Positions 33,481-42,755 are shown, counted from the first letter of the stretch. The stretch: 64,000 nucleotides of DNA from Collinsella tanakaei (GCF_021531055.1 NZ_JADYTL010000003.1:186001-250000), one strand, 5' to 3'. The notes: generated by a model not told the origin, from the sequence alone. Made by a program: numbers and translations.

Positions 33481-34545
33481 CTAATCGATCATCGCGCGCT
33501 CGAGCGGCGCCAGCGCCACGCGCGCATCCCACGACGGAATGCGCTTCTCGGTCTTCCAGGTCTGGAAGTACCAGCCCGCCGCCTCGGAGAAGCTCGCGAG
33601 CTCGCTCGAGATGAACACGCGCTCGTACGCGGAACGGCCCTCCGGCGTCACCGTCGAGCTCGACAGCACGGCGGCGGCGGACCATTCGCCCACGATCACG
33701 GGGAATCCGCAATCCTTGGCGGCGCTGATGAGCTTGCGGTTGCGCGCGACCGCGCGGGTGATGCCCTTGGGCGAGGTGATATCGATGGCGTTGTCGTCGC
33801 GGTAATGGTACAGATGCAGGTCCATGTACACGTTTTGGTACTTGGACCCGCTCATGAAGCGCTTCCACATCTCGGGGTATCCGGACGCGGAGAACACGAT
33901 CAGCTTGTCCTCGGACAGATAGGTCCGAAGCAGATCGTACGCATCGCGGTAGTAGTTGCGCAGATAGTGGGCGGGAATGCCCTCGGTCACGTTGAACAGG
34001 CTCGTCCGCACGCTCATGACCGGGGAGTCGAGCAACTCGATACCGAGCAGCGCCGAGCTCGACGCGTAGCGCTCGGCCAGCCTGCCGAGCACGTCGAGCG
34101 CGATCGCACGCCCGTTGGTGGTCGAATGCCAGTCCGCCGTGGTCTCCGGCGTCGTCGCGCGATCGTTGGAATCACCCTGGCCGCCAGGCACGTTGGCCAA
34201 GTCGAGCAGGATGGTCATGTCGTACTTCTCGGCCCACTCCATCGCACGGTCGACATAGTCGATCGCGGGGATGTGTGCCAGCGAGTCTCCCTGCGAACCG
34301 AACACGTACCACGGCACCGGCAGGCGCACCGAGTTGAACCCGATGGCGGACATGCGGTTGAAGTCGAATTCGCTCACGAACGTCTCGTAATGGCGGCGAA
34401 GGCGCTCGCTGTAAACGGTCGATCCCAGCGCCTGCTGCAGCTCGACCTCGTTCGCCGCACCCGTCGCGGCATACAGCGAAGGCGTCACCCAGGGTTCCGG
34501 AATAAACCAACCGGACAGGTTCACACCGCGGATTCTCTCTGGCAT
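33481..34545 (-). CDS. GH5-like (glucanase-type) protein with altered acid/base motif
   Basis: A 354-residue cytoplasmic protein (no signal peptide) of the glycoside hydrolase 5 fold, closest in style to exo-beta-1,3-glucanases. Family features include RIRGVNLSGWFIPEPWVTPSL, GFNSVRLPVPWYVF and the nucleophile segment VIVGEWSAA (E288). The acid/base motif, normally N-E-P at the end of beta-strand 4, reads D-S-P here (D173-S174-P175 in LGIELLDSPVM), so the expected acid/base glutamate is absent. The protein may be inactive, use another residue, or only bind glycans. The ATG 34545 follows AGGAAAGGGG. It lies between tRNA-Phe and rsmI. Confidence 0.8.
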   Translation of the reverse strand: MPERIRGVNLSGWFIPEPWVTPSLYAATGAANEVELQQALGSTVYSERLRRHYETFVSEFDFNRMSAIGFNSVRLPVPWYVFGSQGDSLAHIPAIDYVDRAMEWAEKYDMTILLDLANVPGGQGDSNDRATTPETTADWHSTTNGRAIALDVLGRLAERYASSSALLGIELLDSPVMSVRTSLFNVTEGIPAHYLRNYYRDAYDLLRTYLSEDKLIVFSASGYPEMWKRFMSGSKYQNVYMDLHLYHYRDDNAIDITSPKGITRAVARNRKLISAAKDCGFPVIVGEWSAAAVLSSSTVTPEGRSAYERVFISSELASFSEAAGWYFQTWKTEKRIPSWDARVALAPLERAMID

Positions 34546-34614
34546 ACCGGCCCCTTTCCTGGCGACTATGAAAAAAGCGCCCGACGCATGCACGCCGGAC
34601 GCTTTCACATCGTA

Positions 34615-34690
<76 letters not shown>

Positions 34691-34839
34691 AAGTCTGCCG
34701 CGAACGACAGCTCGTTTAGTATACCGAAACCAGCAAGCCGGTCAAGCCCGATTTCGGTCTTTTTTGAAACCGCCTGCAAAACCGCCCACACGAACCCATT
34801 GCCGGCACCGAAGTCGAAAGATCCCCGGACACAGGAGTG

Positions 34840-35196
34840 CTACGCTTGCTCCTCGGCGTCGTCTCGCTGCGGCCCTGCGGTGCGCTTCGCCATGGATTGC
34901 ATGCGCACACGTGCACGAGCGCGCTCGACCTCGATCTTCGCGCGGCGGTCGTCGTCGGCATCCAGACAATCGGTGAGCCACATCTTGATCAGCGACTGGC
35001 GCGTGACACCACGCCGTTCCGCAGCGGCATCGAGACGAAGTTGCAACGAGAGCGGAACGTCCACGCTGATGCGGCGTGTCTGCTTGTAGCGAGGGTCGAG
35101 TTCCTCGAACGCCGGCCAATCGATGAATGCCGTCGTATCCATACCGTTATCGACCAGCTCGTCGAATTCCTCACCGCTCAAAACGATATCGGTCAT
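34840..35196 (-). CDS. brnA: BrnA-type antitoxin (probable)
   Basis: A 118-residue protein. The central part RRISVDVPLSLQLRLDAAAERRGVTRQSLIKMWLTDCL is a ribbon-helix-helix-like DNA-binding unit, as in BrnA antitoxins. The N-terminus is acidic and the C-terminus charged and helical. It overlaps the upstream toxin gene by 26 bases, the usual toxin-first order of brnTA. The pair should repress its own promoter and neutralise BrnT. The antitoxin is longer than typical BrnA, so the name rests mainly on its partner. Confidence 0.75.
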   Translation of the reverse strand: MTDIVLSGEEFDELVDNGMDTTAFIDWPAFEELDPRYKQTRRISVDVPLSLQLRLDAAAERRGVTRQSLIKMWLTDCLDADDDRRAKIEVERARARVRMQSMAKRTAGPQRDDAEEQA

Positions 35197-35449
35197 ATTC
35201 GGCCGCCTCCCACCTTGTCGCCCTGTGCACCGTGATAACCCGGATAATGTCCCCTCGCATCGTATACGCCGCCGTCCATACCACACCGGAATGCCGCGCA
35301 TAGAGGGAATACCGCCGCTCGCCCCGCCTATTGGAAGGCATGACGAGCCCATACGGATCGGACCAGAGCGCCGTCGCCTCGGCGAAATCGATCCCGTGCT
35401 TGACGAGATTCGCTTCGCTCTTGTTTTGACTCCATTCGAATCTCAGCAC
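35171..35449 (-). CDS. brnT: BrnT-type ribonuclease toxin
   Basis: A 92-residue protein beginning MLRFEWSQNKSEANLVKHGIDF, the diagnostic BrnT start, followed by EATALWSDP, GERRYSLYARHSGVVWTAAYT and RVITVHRATRWEAAEYDRY. BrnT is a RelE-fold ribonuclease that stops translation when free of its antitoxin, encoded immediately downstream. The ribosome site is weak. The only toxin-antitoxin pair I can support here. Confidence 0.9.
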   Translation of the reverse strand: MLRFEWSQNKSEANLVKHGIDFAEATALWSDPYGLVMPSNRRGERRYSLYARHSGVVWTAAYTMRGDIIRVITVHRATRWEAAEYDRYRFER

Positions 35450-35504
35450 AAGTATATCCGTTTCTCATCCGTTATTAATCTGTTTTTGAACTGATTTGTA
35501 CTAC

Positions 35505-35885
35505 CTAAGAGGCACGTGAACCGCAAACGTCACATGGCCCCTGCCGGCGATAGGAAGAAGCCGCCGATATCGCCGCACGCTCCAGCACCGCGTCGGCGTC
35601 GACACAGCACAGCACGCGACCGGGACCGACGTTTCGGCACAAGCGCACGACGTTGCCCGCACGATCGATGAACACGACATCGAGCGGATAGTGCATGCCC
35701 CACGTATGGACCGACCGGCACGCGGGAAAGCACATGACCGCACGCTCGTCGGGCGGTATGCGCATGGCCATCCCCAGCAGCCGGTCCACGAAACGGCGGG
35801 CGACCACGATGTCGACCTGCGCCCAGCCCAACGTGCGGGCGGCGATCGCTGCCGCCCGCTCCCAATCCGGACAGGGACCCCTCAC
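35505..35885 (-). CDS. DUF192-family protein at the end of the Tad operon
   Basis: A 126-residue protein of the DUF192 family: RFVDRLLGMAMRIPPDERAVMCFPACRSVHTWGMHYPLDVVFIDRAGNVVRL (seen in parts) holds the GL/GM, W-M and PLD(V/I)VFID features. Its role is unknown. The GTG at 35885 overlaps the stop of the upstream pseudopilin gene (GTGA), so translation is coupled to the pilus genes. No signal peptide is seen. DUF192 genes accompany other tad loci, suggesting an accessory role. Confidence 0.8.
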   Translation of the reverse strand: MRGPCPDWERAAAIAARTLGWAQVDIVVARRFVDRLLGMAMRIPPDERAVMCFPACRSVHTWGMHYPLDVVFIDRAGNVVRLCRNVGPGRVLCCVDADAVLERAAISAASSYRRQGPCDVCGSRAS

Positions 35886-36340
35886 AGCACCACCCCCGGC
35901 CTCCACGGATCGACCACCACGCTGCGCACGTGCTCCAAGTGCGCCGGCGCCCCGAGATTCACGCCCGCGATGGACAGGCCGCTCGGCCACGGCGCATACC
36001 GCATCGTGCAGCGATAGGTCCGTGGAGCGCCCACAAGCGTCAGCATCGAGCCGCCGGAAGCGTCATCGGCATCGCAGGTCACCTCGACCTCCACCTCGTA
36101 GCCCTCCATCGCGCGTTCGAGCTGCTCGGCCACCTGCCCGGCCACACCCAAGCCGCCGGACCCCGCCGGCGAGACCGCGTGTGCGATCACCACGTCCGGT
36201 GCGACGCGGTCGAAGCGCGCTGTCGCCGATGCGAACATCATCACGTTGTAGACGATCAACGCCAGCACGATCAACACGGGCGCGACGACGACCATCTCCA
36301 CGGTCGCCTGCGCGCGCGTCTCCACGACAAGCGAGCGCAT
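35882..36340 (-). CDS. TadE-like pseudopilin (second)
   Basis: A 152-residue protein with a TadE-type start, RAQATVEMVVVAPVLIVLALIVYNVMMF: a hydrophobic helix carrying the pilin glutamate after QAT. The rest is extracellular with two cysteines. It would be processed by a prepilin peptidase and help assemble the Flp pilus. The ATG 36340 has GGGAGG upstream; a GTG nine bases before it overlaps the preceding stop. Linked to TadG and DUF192 by overlaps. Confidence 0.8.
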   Translation of the reverse strand: MRSLVVETRAQATVEMVVVAPVLIVLALIVYNVMMFASATARFDRVAPDVVIAHAVSPAGSGGLGVAGQVAEQLERAMEGYEVEVEVTCDADDASGGSMLTLVGAPRTYRCTMRYAPWPSGLSIAGVNLGAPAHLEHVRSVVVDPWRPGVVL

Positions 36341-36345
36341 GGGCC

Positions 36346-38469
36346 TCACCTCCCACCGGACGTGCCGAGCACGTCGCGCAGGCGGATCGTCAGCGGGATG
36401 CTCCCTCCGGCAGGCAGGGGGATCTCGGCTATCGTGAACTCCGCCGATACGATGTAATCGCCCACCTGATAGCCGACCGCCTGGAGCAGCGCCCCGGGAT
36501 CGGTCGTGCCCAACGGGATGGAACGCAACAGGCCCTGTGCATCGCCGAGCGACGCCATGCCGGAACGCGCGATCACGTTCGAGGTATCCGTGAGCACCGG
36601 CTTTTTGAGTCGTAGATCGACCGGCTCCAAGTCGAGCGCGTGAACGGCATCGCCGAGCCGGTCGCGCAGCCAGCTCGCAATCGGCCCCGCGCCCATCCCA
36701 TCGAGCGAACCGAGCAGATCATCGGCCATATCGGAGAGTCCCTGGCTCAAATCCCCATACGATACGAGCAGGCGACCCCACAGGTCCATCACGCTCCCGA
36801 CCAAACCGACCACCCCATCGGACGAGGACCGCTCCTCGATCGTGGCGAAAAACGACGAGAGCACGTTGCTCTGCTCCGTCTCGGCCTCCGGTGCGAGCAC
36901 GGCCGCCGATATCGCGCCGCGCCGATCGAGCGTCGCCGCCTCCGAGAACGCCGTGTCCAGCTCCCTGGGAGATACGACCTCCCCCGACACCACCAACGAC
37001 AGACAGCCGTAGCGTCCGGGCGGTGCGATGCGCGGCCGCTTCGACCCGAGCACGCTGAGCGCCTCCTCGAACGCATCACCCGCCACGTCGGCCTGGTCGC
37101 GAGCCTCGCGCTCGAGCGCCAGCTCGCGGTTGCGGCATTCGACGTACTCATCGAGCGCCAGCGTGAACTCGCGCAGGTGATATTCGAACCCGTTGTCGAT
37201 CGAGGTCGATGCCGCCGGCGTCTTGCCCAGGTCGCCCACGTCGAAGTGGCAGACCTCGCATTCGCGAGCCCCGCCGCCGGCAAGCGTCGCCAGCGAGATC
37301 AGACTGCCCAACGGACCGGTGATACCCGGACAATCCGCCCCATAGTGCAGCGTCGTGCCCCCGGGCTCCTCGCTCGATTGCCACACGGGATCGGTGTACA
37401 GGGAGGTGCGACGGACCTCTGAGGTGTTTTTCGGCAGCAGCGGTACCGTCGAGATGACGCGCCCGTCGCGTTCCTCGATCGTCGCACGGTCCATCTGCTT
37501 CGATGCGTACCGGTAAAATGCGCGACGCGCAGCGGAATCGGCACGCGCCTCGGCACTCGACCCCTCGGCCTGTTCGTGCTCGGCGCGCCAGCGATAGTAC
37601 GCCCGAGCGCGTCGAAGCCCCACGATAGGGTCCCATGTGATACTCGATGCGTAATCGGGGTTCTCGCTCGCACTGAGTCCGCTCAGCCGGGCGGCACGTT
37701 CCTGCATGTTCATGCCATCACGCCCGCAGTCCGCGATCCACGCCCGTTCCTTTGCGGCAGCGGTCGCCTCGCTCGCCTTCTCCAGCTCGTCGGCCACTTC
37801 CTCCAAGTCGTCGGCAACATCCGACAGGCCCTCGGTATCGATCTTCGCGCCCTCGATCGCCGGAAACTCCGAGGCGGAGTCGCGGGGCACCGCCAAAGCG
37901 ACACCGGAATAGCTCAACGAGCCGGTTGACTGCGCAGCGCACAGACGCGCAGCGTTCGCGCCCACCAGGTAGGGCAGCGAGGACTCCAGTTTTTGCAACC
38001 CCTCGGACGCCGACGCGGCGAATCGGTTCCGCGCGTCCAAGATGCGCACCCCGGCGTCCACCACCTCGCTCGCCGCGGCGCTCACAGGCGGAATCAACAG
38101 GCCGACCAGCCCGACGCCGGTCGTCAGGAGCCCCGCGAACCCAAGGCTCGCCACGCTCGCATCGACGACCGTCGCCGCGGTCGTATACGACGAGACCACA
38201 TTCGCACCGGCCAACGCGGCGCTGTCGGCGCTCACCTGGACGTCACCCGCCCGCGACAGGCTCCACACCGCCGTCACGGACGAGAACACGAGCGTCAACA
38301 CCACCAAGATGGTGACCGCCGAGGCGAGCGTCGTGTACGCCCCGTCCTCTATGAACAGGTCGATTCCCCACCGTGGTCCACGAACGCGATGGCGGCTCCG
38401 TATCCTACCCTTCCCACATGGCGACCCATGTCCTATAATCGCCCGACAGCCAAGACGGTCTTCCCTCAT
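36346..38469 (-). CDS. TadG-like membrane-anchored Tad protein
   Basis: About 707 residues. A single N-terminal helix (TLASAVTILVVLTLVFSSVTAVW) is followed by the Tad-type segment AGDVQVSADSAALAGANVV, as in TadG-like pilus proteins. The large extracellular part has a coiled-coil-like stretch (LSDVADDLEEVADELEKASEATAAAKERA) and a cysteine cluster, CPGITG and CEVCHFD. The start is uncertain: the ATG at 38469 has GGAGGTG upstream but overlaps the preceding gene by 65 bases. No later start in this frame is convincing. Much longer than usual TadE/G proteins in Gram-positive loci. Confidence 0.75.
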   Translation of the reverse strand: MREDRLGCRAIIGHGSPCGKGRIRSRHRVRGPRWGIDLFIEDGAYTTLASAVTILVVLTLVFSSVTAVWSLSRAGDVQVSADSAALAGANVVSSYTTAATVVDASVASLGFAGLLTTGVGLVGLLIPPVSAAASEVVDAGVRILDARNRFAASASEGLQKLESSLPYLVGANAARLCAAQSTGSLSYSGVALAVPRDSASEFPAIEGAKIDTEGLSDVADDLEEVADELEKASEATAAAKERAWIADCGRDGMNMQERAARLSGLSASENPDYASSITWDPIVGLRRARAYYRWRAEHEQAEGSSAEARADSAARRAFYRYASKQMDRATIEERDGRVISTVPLLPKNTSEVRRTSLYTDPVWQSSEEPGGTTLHYGADCPGITGPLGSLISLATLAGGGARECEVCHFDVGDLGKTPAASTSIDNGFEYHLREFTLALDEYVECRNRELALEREARDQADVAGDAFEEALSVLGSKRPRIAPPGRYGCLSLVVSGEVVSPRELDTAFSEAATLDRRGAISAAVLAPEAETEQSNVLSSFFATIEERSSSDGVVGLVGSVMDLWGRLLVSYGDLSQGLSDMADDLLGSLDGMGAGPIASWLRDRLGDAVHALDLEPVDLRLKKPVLTDTSNVIARSGMASLGDAQGLLRSIPLGTTDPGALLQAVGYQVGDYIVSAEFTIAEIPLPAGGSIPLTIRLRDVLGTSGGR

Positions 38470-38869
38470 AATCCACCGACACCTCCAACGCCACGTCCCC
38501 CGATGCGTTCGTCTCACCGAGCAGATGCGCAAACGCCCCGATTACCGGCAACGGCCGCGCGAACCCCTCGATCGACACCGAAACGGCACCGCCCGACGTA
38601 GCGGCACGCCTCAGCTCGATGTCCCACGACAAGGGTCCGCCCACATGGAAGATCGAGACGTTCGGAACCGCGGCCAGGCGCCGCTGCGCGAAGGCGACGT
38701 AGGCATCATCGTCCCCGTCGGGTGCCGTGATCATGAGCCGCGCCGTCTCGGCCGCCGCCGATTCCATCACGCTGCGGGTGTATAGCAGACAGACCGGTTG
38801 CAACGCGATGAGCAGCAGCGTGAGAAAGGCGGGGAGCAGCATCGCCGCCTCGACCGTCGCCTGCGCCAT
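38405..38869 (-). CDS. TadE-like pseudopilin (first)
   Basis: A 154-residue protein starting MAQATVEAAMLLPAFLTLLLIALQPVCLLYTRSVMESAAAETARL, the canonical TadE pattern with hydrophobic helix and pilin glutamate. The C-terminal half is beta-rich and extracellular. The ATG 38869 has GGACGGGAG upstream. It is expected to be cleaved by the prepilin peptidase and to join the pilus base or tip. Confidence 0.85.
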   Translation of the reverse strand: MAQATVEAAMLLPAFLTLLLIALQPVCLLYTRSVMESAAAETARLMITAPDGDDDAYVAFAQRRLAAVPNVSIFHVGGPLSWDIELRRAATSGGAVSVSIEGFARPLPVIGAFAHLLGETNASGDVALEVSVDYEGRPSWLSGDYRTWVAMWEG

Positions 38870-38885
38870 ACTCCCGTCCACTTGC

Positions 38886-39149
38886 TCAATACAACGCGAT
38901 ATCCAACGCGCCCAACGCCCCGAGCACATGCGAGGCGGCTCGCTCGACGAGTCGCGCGAACACGCCGCGCTCGCCCGCATGCCACAGCGCACCCAAGCCG
39001 ACGATAACCGCCAAAAGCGCCGAGAACGTGATCGCGTACTCGAGCGTTCCCTGCGCGCGGCCCTCTCGCCAAAACCCGCTTCCGTCCCTCGGCTCCTCCG
39101 TTCGGCACGTCCTGCTACCCCATCTCCTCATCACGCCCTCCCGCTTCAT
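38886..39149 (-). CDS. Second Flp-like prepilin (87 aa)
   Basis: An 87-residue protein with a basic N-terminus, then RAQGTLEYAITFSALLAVIVGLGALWHAG: the prepilin peptidase site (after QG), the glutamate at +3 and a hydrophobic helix, as in the Flp pilin encoded at 39622-39846 (RAQGTTEYAILVG). The tail is longer. The ATG 39149 overlaps the preceding stop; ATG 39131 has a better ribosome site and is an equal choice. Could be a minor pilin. Confidence 0.75.
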   Translation of the reverse strand: MKREGVMRRWGSRTCRTEEPRDGSGFWREGRAQGTLEYAITFSALLAVIVGLGALWHAGERGVFARLVERAASHVLGALGALDIALY

Positions 39150-39625
39150 CCGTCATCGGCGCGAAGACGCGCCACGCGCACCGTCGTCTCACCGCCGTCC
39201 TCCGTCGTCGTGACGACGACCATGTCGACCCAATCGGTCCCGCCCTGCACGAGCGCTCCCCACACGTTGCCTTTCAGATCAAGATATCCGCTGGTCACCA
39301 ACGTCGCCGTCCCCATATCCCGATACGCGCGGATCACGTCGGAAGCAGGTTCGACCAGATCGCCCGAGACGCTCCACGTAACCGACGCGTCACCGTCGTC
39401 TGCCTCATCCAAGTCATCCAAGAACCGCTCGGGCGATGACGCACGTGCATCGTGCGTCATCGCCTCGATATCGATGCCGAGTTCCTGGGCGACCTCCACG
39501 ACCTCGTCCGGTACATCCGCGGCCGATGGGGAGCGGACGCATCGGACCGCGCCCACTGCGATGACCAAACACGCCGCTCCGAGCGTGAAGAAGCCCCATC
39601 GGCCGCCAACACGCCTGCGCGTCAC
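39146..39625 (-). CDS. Membrane-anchored hypothetical protein of the Tad operon
   Basis: A 159-residue protein with one N-terminal helix (WGFFTLGAACLVIAVGAV) and an acidic extracellular domain (DEVVEVAQELGIDIEAMTHD... ending VRVARLRADDG). I recognise no family. The GTG start 39625 overlaps the flp stop and its own stop overlaps the next start, so it is part of the pilus operon. It may be an assembly factor placed between the two pilin genes. Confidence 0.7.
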   Translation of the reverse strand: MTRRRVGGRWGFFTLGAACLVIAVGAVRCVRSPSAADVPDEVVEVAQELGIDIEAMTHDARASSPERFLDDLDEADDGDASVTWSVSGDLVEPASDVIRAYRDMGTATLVTSGYLDLKGNVWGALVQGGTDWVDMVVVTTTEDGGETTVRVARLRADDG

Positions 39626-39846
39626 AGGCTGTTGATGCCCGACGAGATCGCATCCCACAACTCACTCACCCGGTCGCGGAATGCGATGATCGCCAAGATG
39701 GCGATCACAACGAGGACGCCGACCAAGATCGCGTATTCGGTCGTGCCCTGCGCACGCGCCTCATGCGCAAGCGCCCGAACATCGTGTACCAGCTCCGTGG
39801 CCATCCGTGAGCATCGGTCACGTACCAGAGATTTCGCCTTCATCAT
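39622..39846 (-). CDS. flp: Flp-type pilin precursor
   Basis: A 74-residue prepilin: a basic leader of about 33 residues, the cleavage site QG before TTEYAILVGVLVVIAILAIIAF, then a short tail WDAISSGINSL. The glutamate three residues after the cut and the hydrophobic helix are those of type IVb Flp pilins, the main subunit of the Tad pilus. The leader is long for this class. It lies just downstream of tadC by 12 bases. Confidence 0.9.
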   Translation of the reverse strand: MMKAKSLVRDRCSRMATELVHDVRALAHEARAQGTTEYAILVGVLVVIAILAIIAFRDRVSELWDAISSGINSL

Positions 39847-39858
39847 CCAGATACCTCC

Positions 39859-40494
39859 TCACACCATGCCGCCCGCCGCCAACAGCGGGCCGACGATCGA
39901 CAACAACAACGCCGGAAGAATCAGCGTCCCCGTCGGGACGAGCATCTTGACGGGCGCACGCTCGATCTCGCGCTCGACGGCCGCACGATGCGCCGCGCGC
40001 ATCTCGCGACCCTGCCGCGCGAGCGTATCGGACAGCGGCGCGCCCAACGCATGCGCCTGGGCGACGGCAGCTGCAAACGACTCGAGCTGGCGGACGCCGA
40101 GCTCGCGCGCAGCCGCCATCAACCCCTCCTCACGCGACGCCATACCCGTCTGCCAACTCATGCGCGCACGCATCATGCTCTCGGAGAGCAATCCCGTGCA
40201 CTGCTCGCAATACAGCCCGAGCGCAGCGTCGAACGAGAGCCCTGCGGATAGGCCCAGCCGCACGATATCGACCATCTCGGACGCCTCGCCGAGCGTCACC
40301 CGGGAGGGTTCGGCCACGCCGGAAACCGCACGCAACCTTTCCCGAATCCCATCGGCCGCCTCGCTCATGCGCGTCACAAGATCGCTTACCGCCACCACGA
40401 CCGCGCTCGCGCGCACCTCGCACGCACCCCACGCCGCCACGGCCGCAAAACCGCCCACGGCCATCGCCATCGCAACGAGCTCCATCACCATCAC
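39859..40494 (-). CDS. tadC: TadC-like inner membrane platform protein
   Basis: A 211-residue protein of the type II/IV secretion F-family: an N-terminal helix (LVAMAMAVGGFAAVAAWGAC), the cytoplasmic core SEMVDIVRLGLSAGLSFDAAL and SFAAAVAQAHALGAPLSDTL, and a C-terminal helix (LILPALLLSIVGPLLAAGGM). It works with TadB as the platform on which the TadA motor assembles pilin. It starts 3 bases after the tadB stop. Confidence 0.88.
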   Translation of the reverse strand: MMVMELVAMAMAVGGFAAVAAWGACEVRASAVVVAVSDLVTRMSEAADGIRERLRAVSGVAEPSRVTLGEASEMVDIVRLGLSAGLSFDAALGLYCEQCTGLLSESMMRARMSWQTGMASREEGLMAAARELGVRQLESFAAAVAQAHALGAPLSDTLARQGREMRAAHRAAVEREIERAPVKMLVPTGTLILPALLLSIVGPLLAAGGMV

Positions 40495-40497
40495 GCC

Positions 40498-41436
40498 CTA
40501 CAACTCGACATCCATGATCTTCCTGATAACAGACCAGGCGATGACGTTCAGCACGAGCGCCACGACGACCGCAGCGGCACCGGCAGGCCTGGTCACCCCC
40601 GTCCGAAAATCGCTCGAAAGCAGCGAGAGCAACAGCACCATCGCCATCGGCATACACGCCACCATGCGGGCAGACATGCGCGCCTGCGACGTCTTGACAT
40701 CCAGCCTTCGCCTCAGCTCGATACGGTCACTCACCAGCTGCGTCGCCTGGGCGAACAGTTCCTTGAGCGGAGCCCCCGTCCGCTGCGAGACCTTGAGGGC
40801 GAGCACCACGAGCTCCAATCCGGGTGCACGCAGACGACCGAGCATCCCGTCGAGCGCCTCGACCATGGGAACCCCGCAGTCGACGGCGAAGGAAACCCGC
40901 ATGAACTCGGACCGCAACGGCTCGGCGACATGCCCGCTCACGTAGCGCATGGCCTGCGCGAGCGAATAGCCGGATCCCAGCGAGATCGACAGCGCCCCGA
41001 ACGCCTCGGGCATGATCTCCTCGAGCCGGCGCTCCTCCCCCGCCTTCCGGCGCATGTGCAACACGGCGAGCGATGCCGCCGGCGCCACCGCACCGATCGC
41101 GACACCCACGATGGATCCCGAGAGCATACCGAGCACCACGCTCGCGAGCACGCATGCGGCTACCGTAGAGCCGACCGCCATATGCCGGTCGAACGCCGCG
41201 CCGCACCATCTCCCCTCCGTATCGAGCAGACGCATCTCCCGCTCCAGGGCCCGCGCCGCATCCGCGCGCACGATACCCGCCGCCTCCAGCCAGGCACCGA
41301 TCGTCTGCATCCCTGCCCACACGACCTCGTCGGGCCTTCGGTGCGACGCGGAATCGTCCGTCGCGTCGCCGCTCCCACAGTCGGGAATCGCGCAGGCTAT
41401 GCACACGGCGACGGCTCCCCCGATGCCGCAGGACAC
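40498..41436 (-). CDS. tadB: TadB-like inner membrane platform protein
   Basis: A 312-residue F-family protein. An N-terminal helix is followed by two helices (STVAACVLASVVLGMLSGSIVGVAIGAVAPAASLAVL), the cytoplasmic GALSISLGSGYSLAQAMRYVSG core and VVLALKVSQRTGAPLKELF, then C-terminal helices. The start is taken as GTG 41436 with TTGGAGA upstream; it overlaps tadA by 40 bases. A TTG at 41448 is possible. Partner of TadC. Confidence 0.88.
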   Translation of the reverse strand: MSCGIGGAVAVCIACAIPDCGSGDATDDSASHRRPDEVVWAGMQTIGAWLEAAGIVRADAARALEREMRLLDTEGRWCGAAFDRHMAVGSTVAACVLASVVLGMLSGSIVGVAIGAVAPAASLAVLHMRRKAGEERRLEEIMPEAFGALSISLGSGYSLAQAMRYVSGHVAEPLRSEFMRVSFAVDCGVPMVEALDGMLGRLRAPGLELVVLALKVSQRTGAPLKELFAQATQLVSDRIELRRRLDVKTSQARMSARMVACMPMAMVLLLSLLSSDFRTGVTRPAGAAAVVVALVLNVIAWSVIRKIMDVEL

Positions 41437-42755
41437 AGCGATCTCCAACTTTCCACCTCCTCCTCGCTCAACGCGCCGGAGCGCAGCCCCTCCTCGATGA
41501 ACGGCGGTTCCGCGACCAGCTCCCAGCTGCGCGTCGCCATATCGAACGCCACGTAATCCGTCAGTTCGACCGTGCCTTCCGCCCCGCGCGACACGCCGGT
41601 GTAGGATGACACGTAGCGACGCCCGTCCGGCATGCGCACCGACATGACGATCGCGTCGAGCGCCATCGCGATCTGCTCCTCGATCAGGTCGCCCGGTAGG
41701 TCGATGCCGTAACGGGCGAGCAGCGTCAAGCGGACGATCGCCTCGCGGGCGCTACCGGCATGCAGCGTCGTCAACGACCCATCGTGTCCGGTGTTCATGG
41801 CCTGCAACATGTCGATGCACTCTGCGCCGCGCACTTCGCCCACCACGATGCGGTCGGGCCGCATGCGCAACGCGTTGGTCACCAGGTCGCGGATGGTTAC
41901 CGCGCCCTCGCCCTCGATCGACGCCTCGCGCGCCTCGAGCCTCACCACATGCGGATGACGGGAGAACTTGAGCTCGGCGGAATCCTCGATCGTCACGATG
42001 CGCTCGCCGAGGGCGATTTCGCAGGACAGCGCGTTGAGCAGCGTGGTCTTTCCCGATCCCGTGCCCCCAGCGACCGCCAGGTCCTGCCGGAGCGCCACCG
42101 CGCACGACAGCAGGCGCGCGTACCAATCGGGCAGCGACCCCATCTCGACGAGCCGCGCCAGCGAACTGATGCGGTCCGAGAACTTCCTGATCGTGACCGT
42201 CGTCCCATCGATGGCGATCGGCGGAATCACCGCGTTCACGCGGTACCCGCTCGGCAGACGCGCGTTCACGATGGGACTGCGCTCGTCGAGACGCCTGCCG
42301 AGCGGCGAGATGATGCGATCGGCGATGATGCGGATCTGCTCATCGTTCTCAAACACGCTCGGCAGCTCATGCAGCACACCCGCCCGCTCGAAAAACGTCG
42401 AGGCACATCCGTTGACCATGATCTCGCTCACCGTGTCGTCCTCGAGCAGCGGCTGCAGGGGCCCGAGCCCCACCACGTCGTTCAGCACCTCGTCGACGAT
42501 GCGTGCGCGCCCCTCGGCATCGATCCCGTCGGGATTCTCCGCGTTCATGACCGCCTCGATTGCCGGGCGCAGCTCCTCGCGGGACCGACGCACGTCGGAA
42601 AACCCTGCGATCCGTGCGACCTCGGCAAAGCCGACGCGCTCCATCATCTCGCACTTTATCCGGCGTTTGACCAGCTGGGTACGCCTGCCTTCCGTCCCGT
42701 CGGACAGCTCCACGTCGTAGCGCTCCGCTCGACGAACGCGTTCCAGCACGCTCAT
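41397..42755 (-). CDS. tadA: TadA/CpaF-type pilus assembly ATPase
   Basis: A 452-residue hexameric secretion ATPase. Walker A is AGGTGSGKTTLLNALS, the Asp box ERIVTIEDSAELKF, Walker B MRPDRIVVGEVRGAEC, and the His-box segment MLQAMNTGHDGSLTTLHAGSA; all are intact. It powers extension of the Flp pilus, taking positions under TadB/TadC. The ATG 42755 overlaps the tadZ stop (ATGA). Confidence 0.95.
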   Translation of the reverse strand: MSVLERVRRAERYDVELSDGTEGRRTQLVKRRIKCEMMERVGFAEVARIAGFSDVRRSREELRPAIEAVMNAENPDGIDAEGRARIVDEVLNDVVGLGPLQPLLEDDTVSEIMVNGCASTFFERAGVLHELPSVFENDEQIRIIADRIISPLGRRLDERSPIVNARLPSGYRVNAVIPPIAIDGTTVTIRKFSDRISSLARLVEMGSLPDWYARLLSCAVALRQDLAVAGGTGSGKTTLLNALSCEIALGERIVTIEDSAELKFSRHPHVVRLEAREASIEGEGAVTIRDLVTNALRMRPDRIVVGEVRGAECIDMLQAMNTGHDGSLTTLHAGSAREAIVRLTLLARYGIDLPGDLIEEQIAMALDAIVMSVRMPDGRRYVSSYTGVSRGAEGTVELTDYVAFDMATRSWELVAEPPFIEEGLRSGALSEEEVESWRSLCPAASGEPSPCA

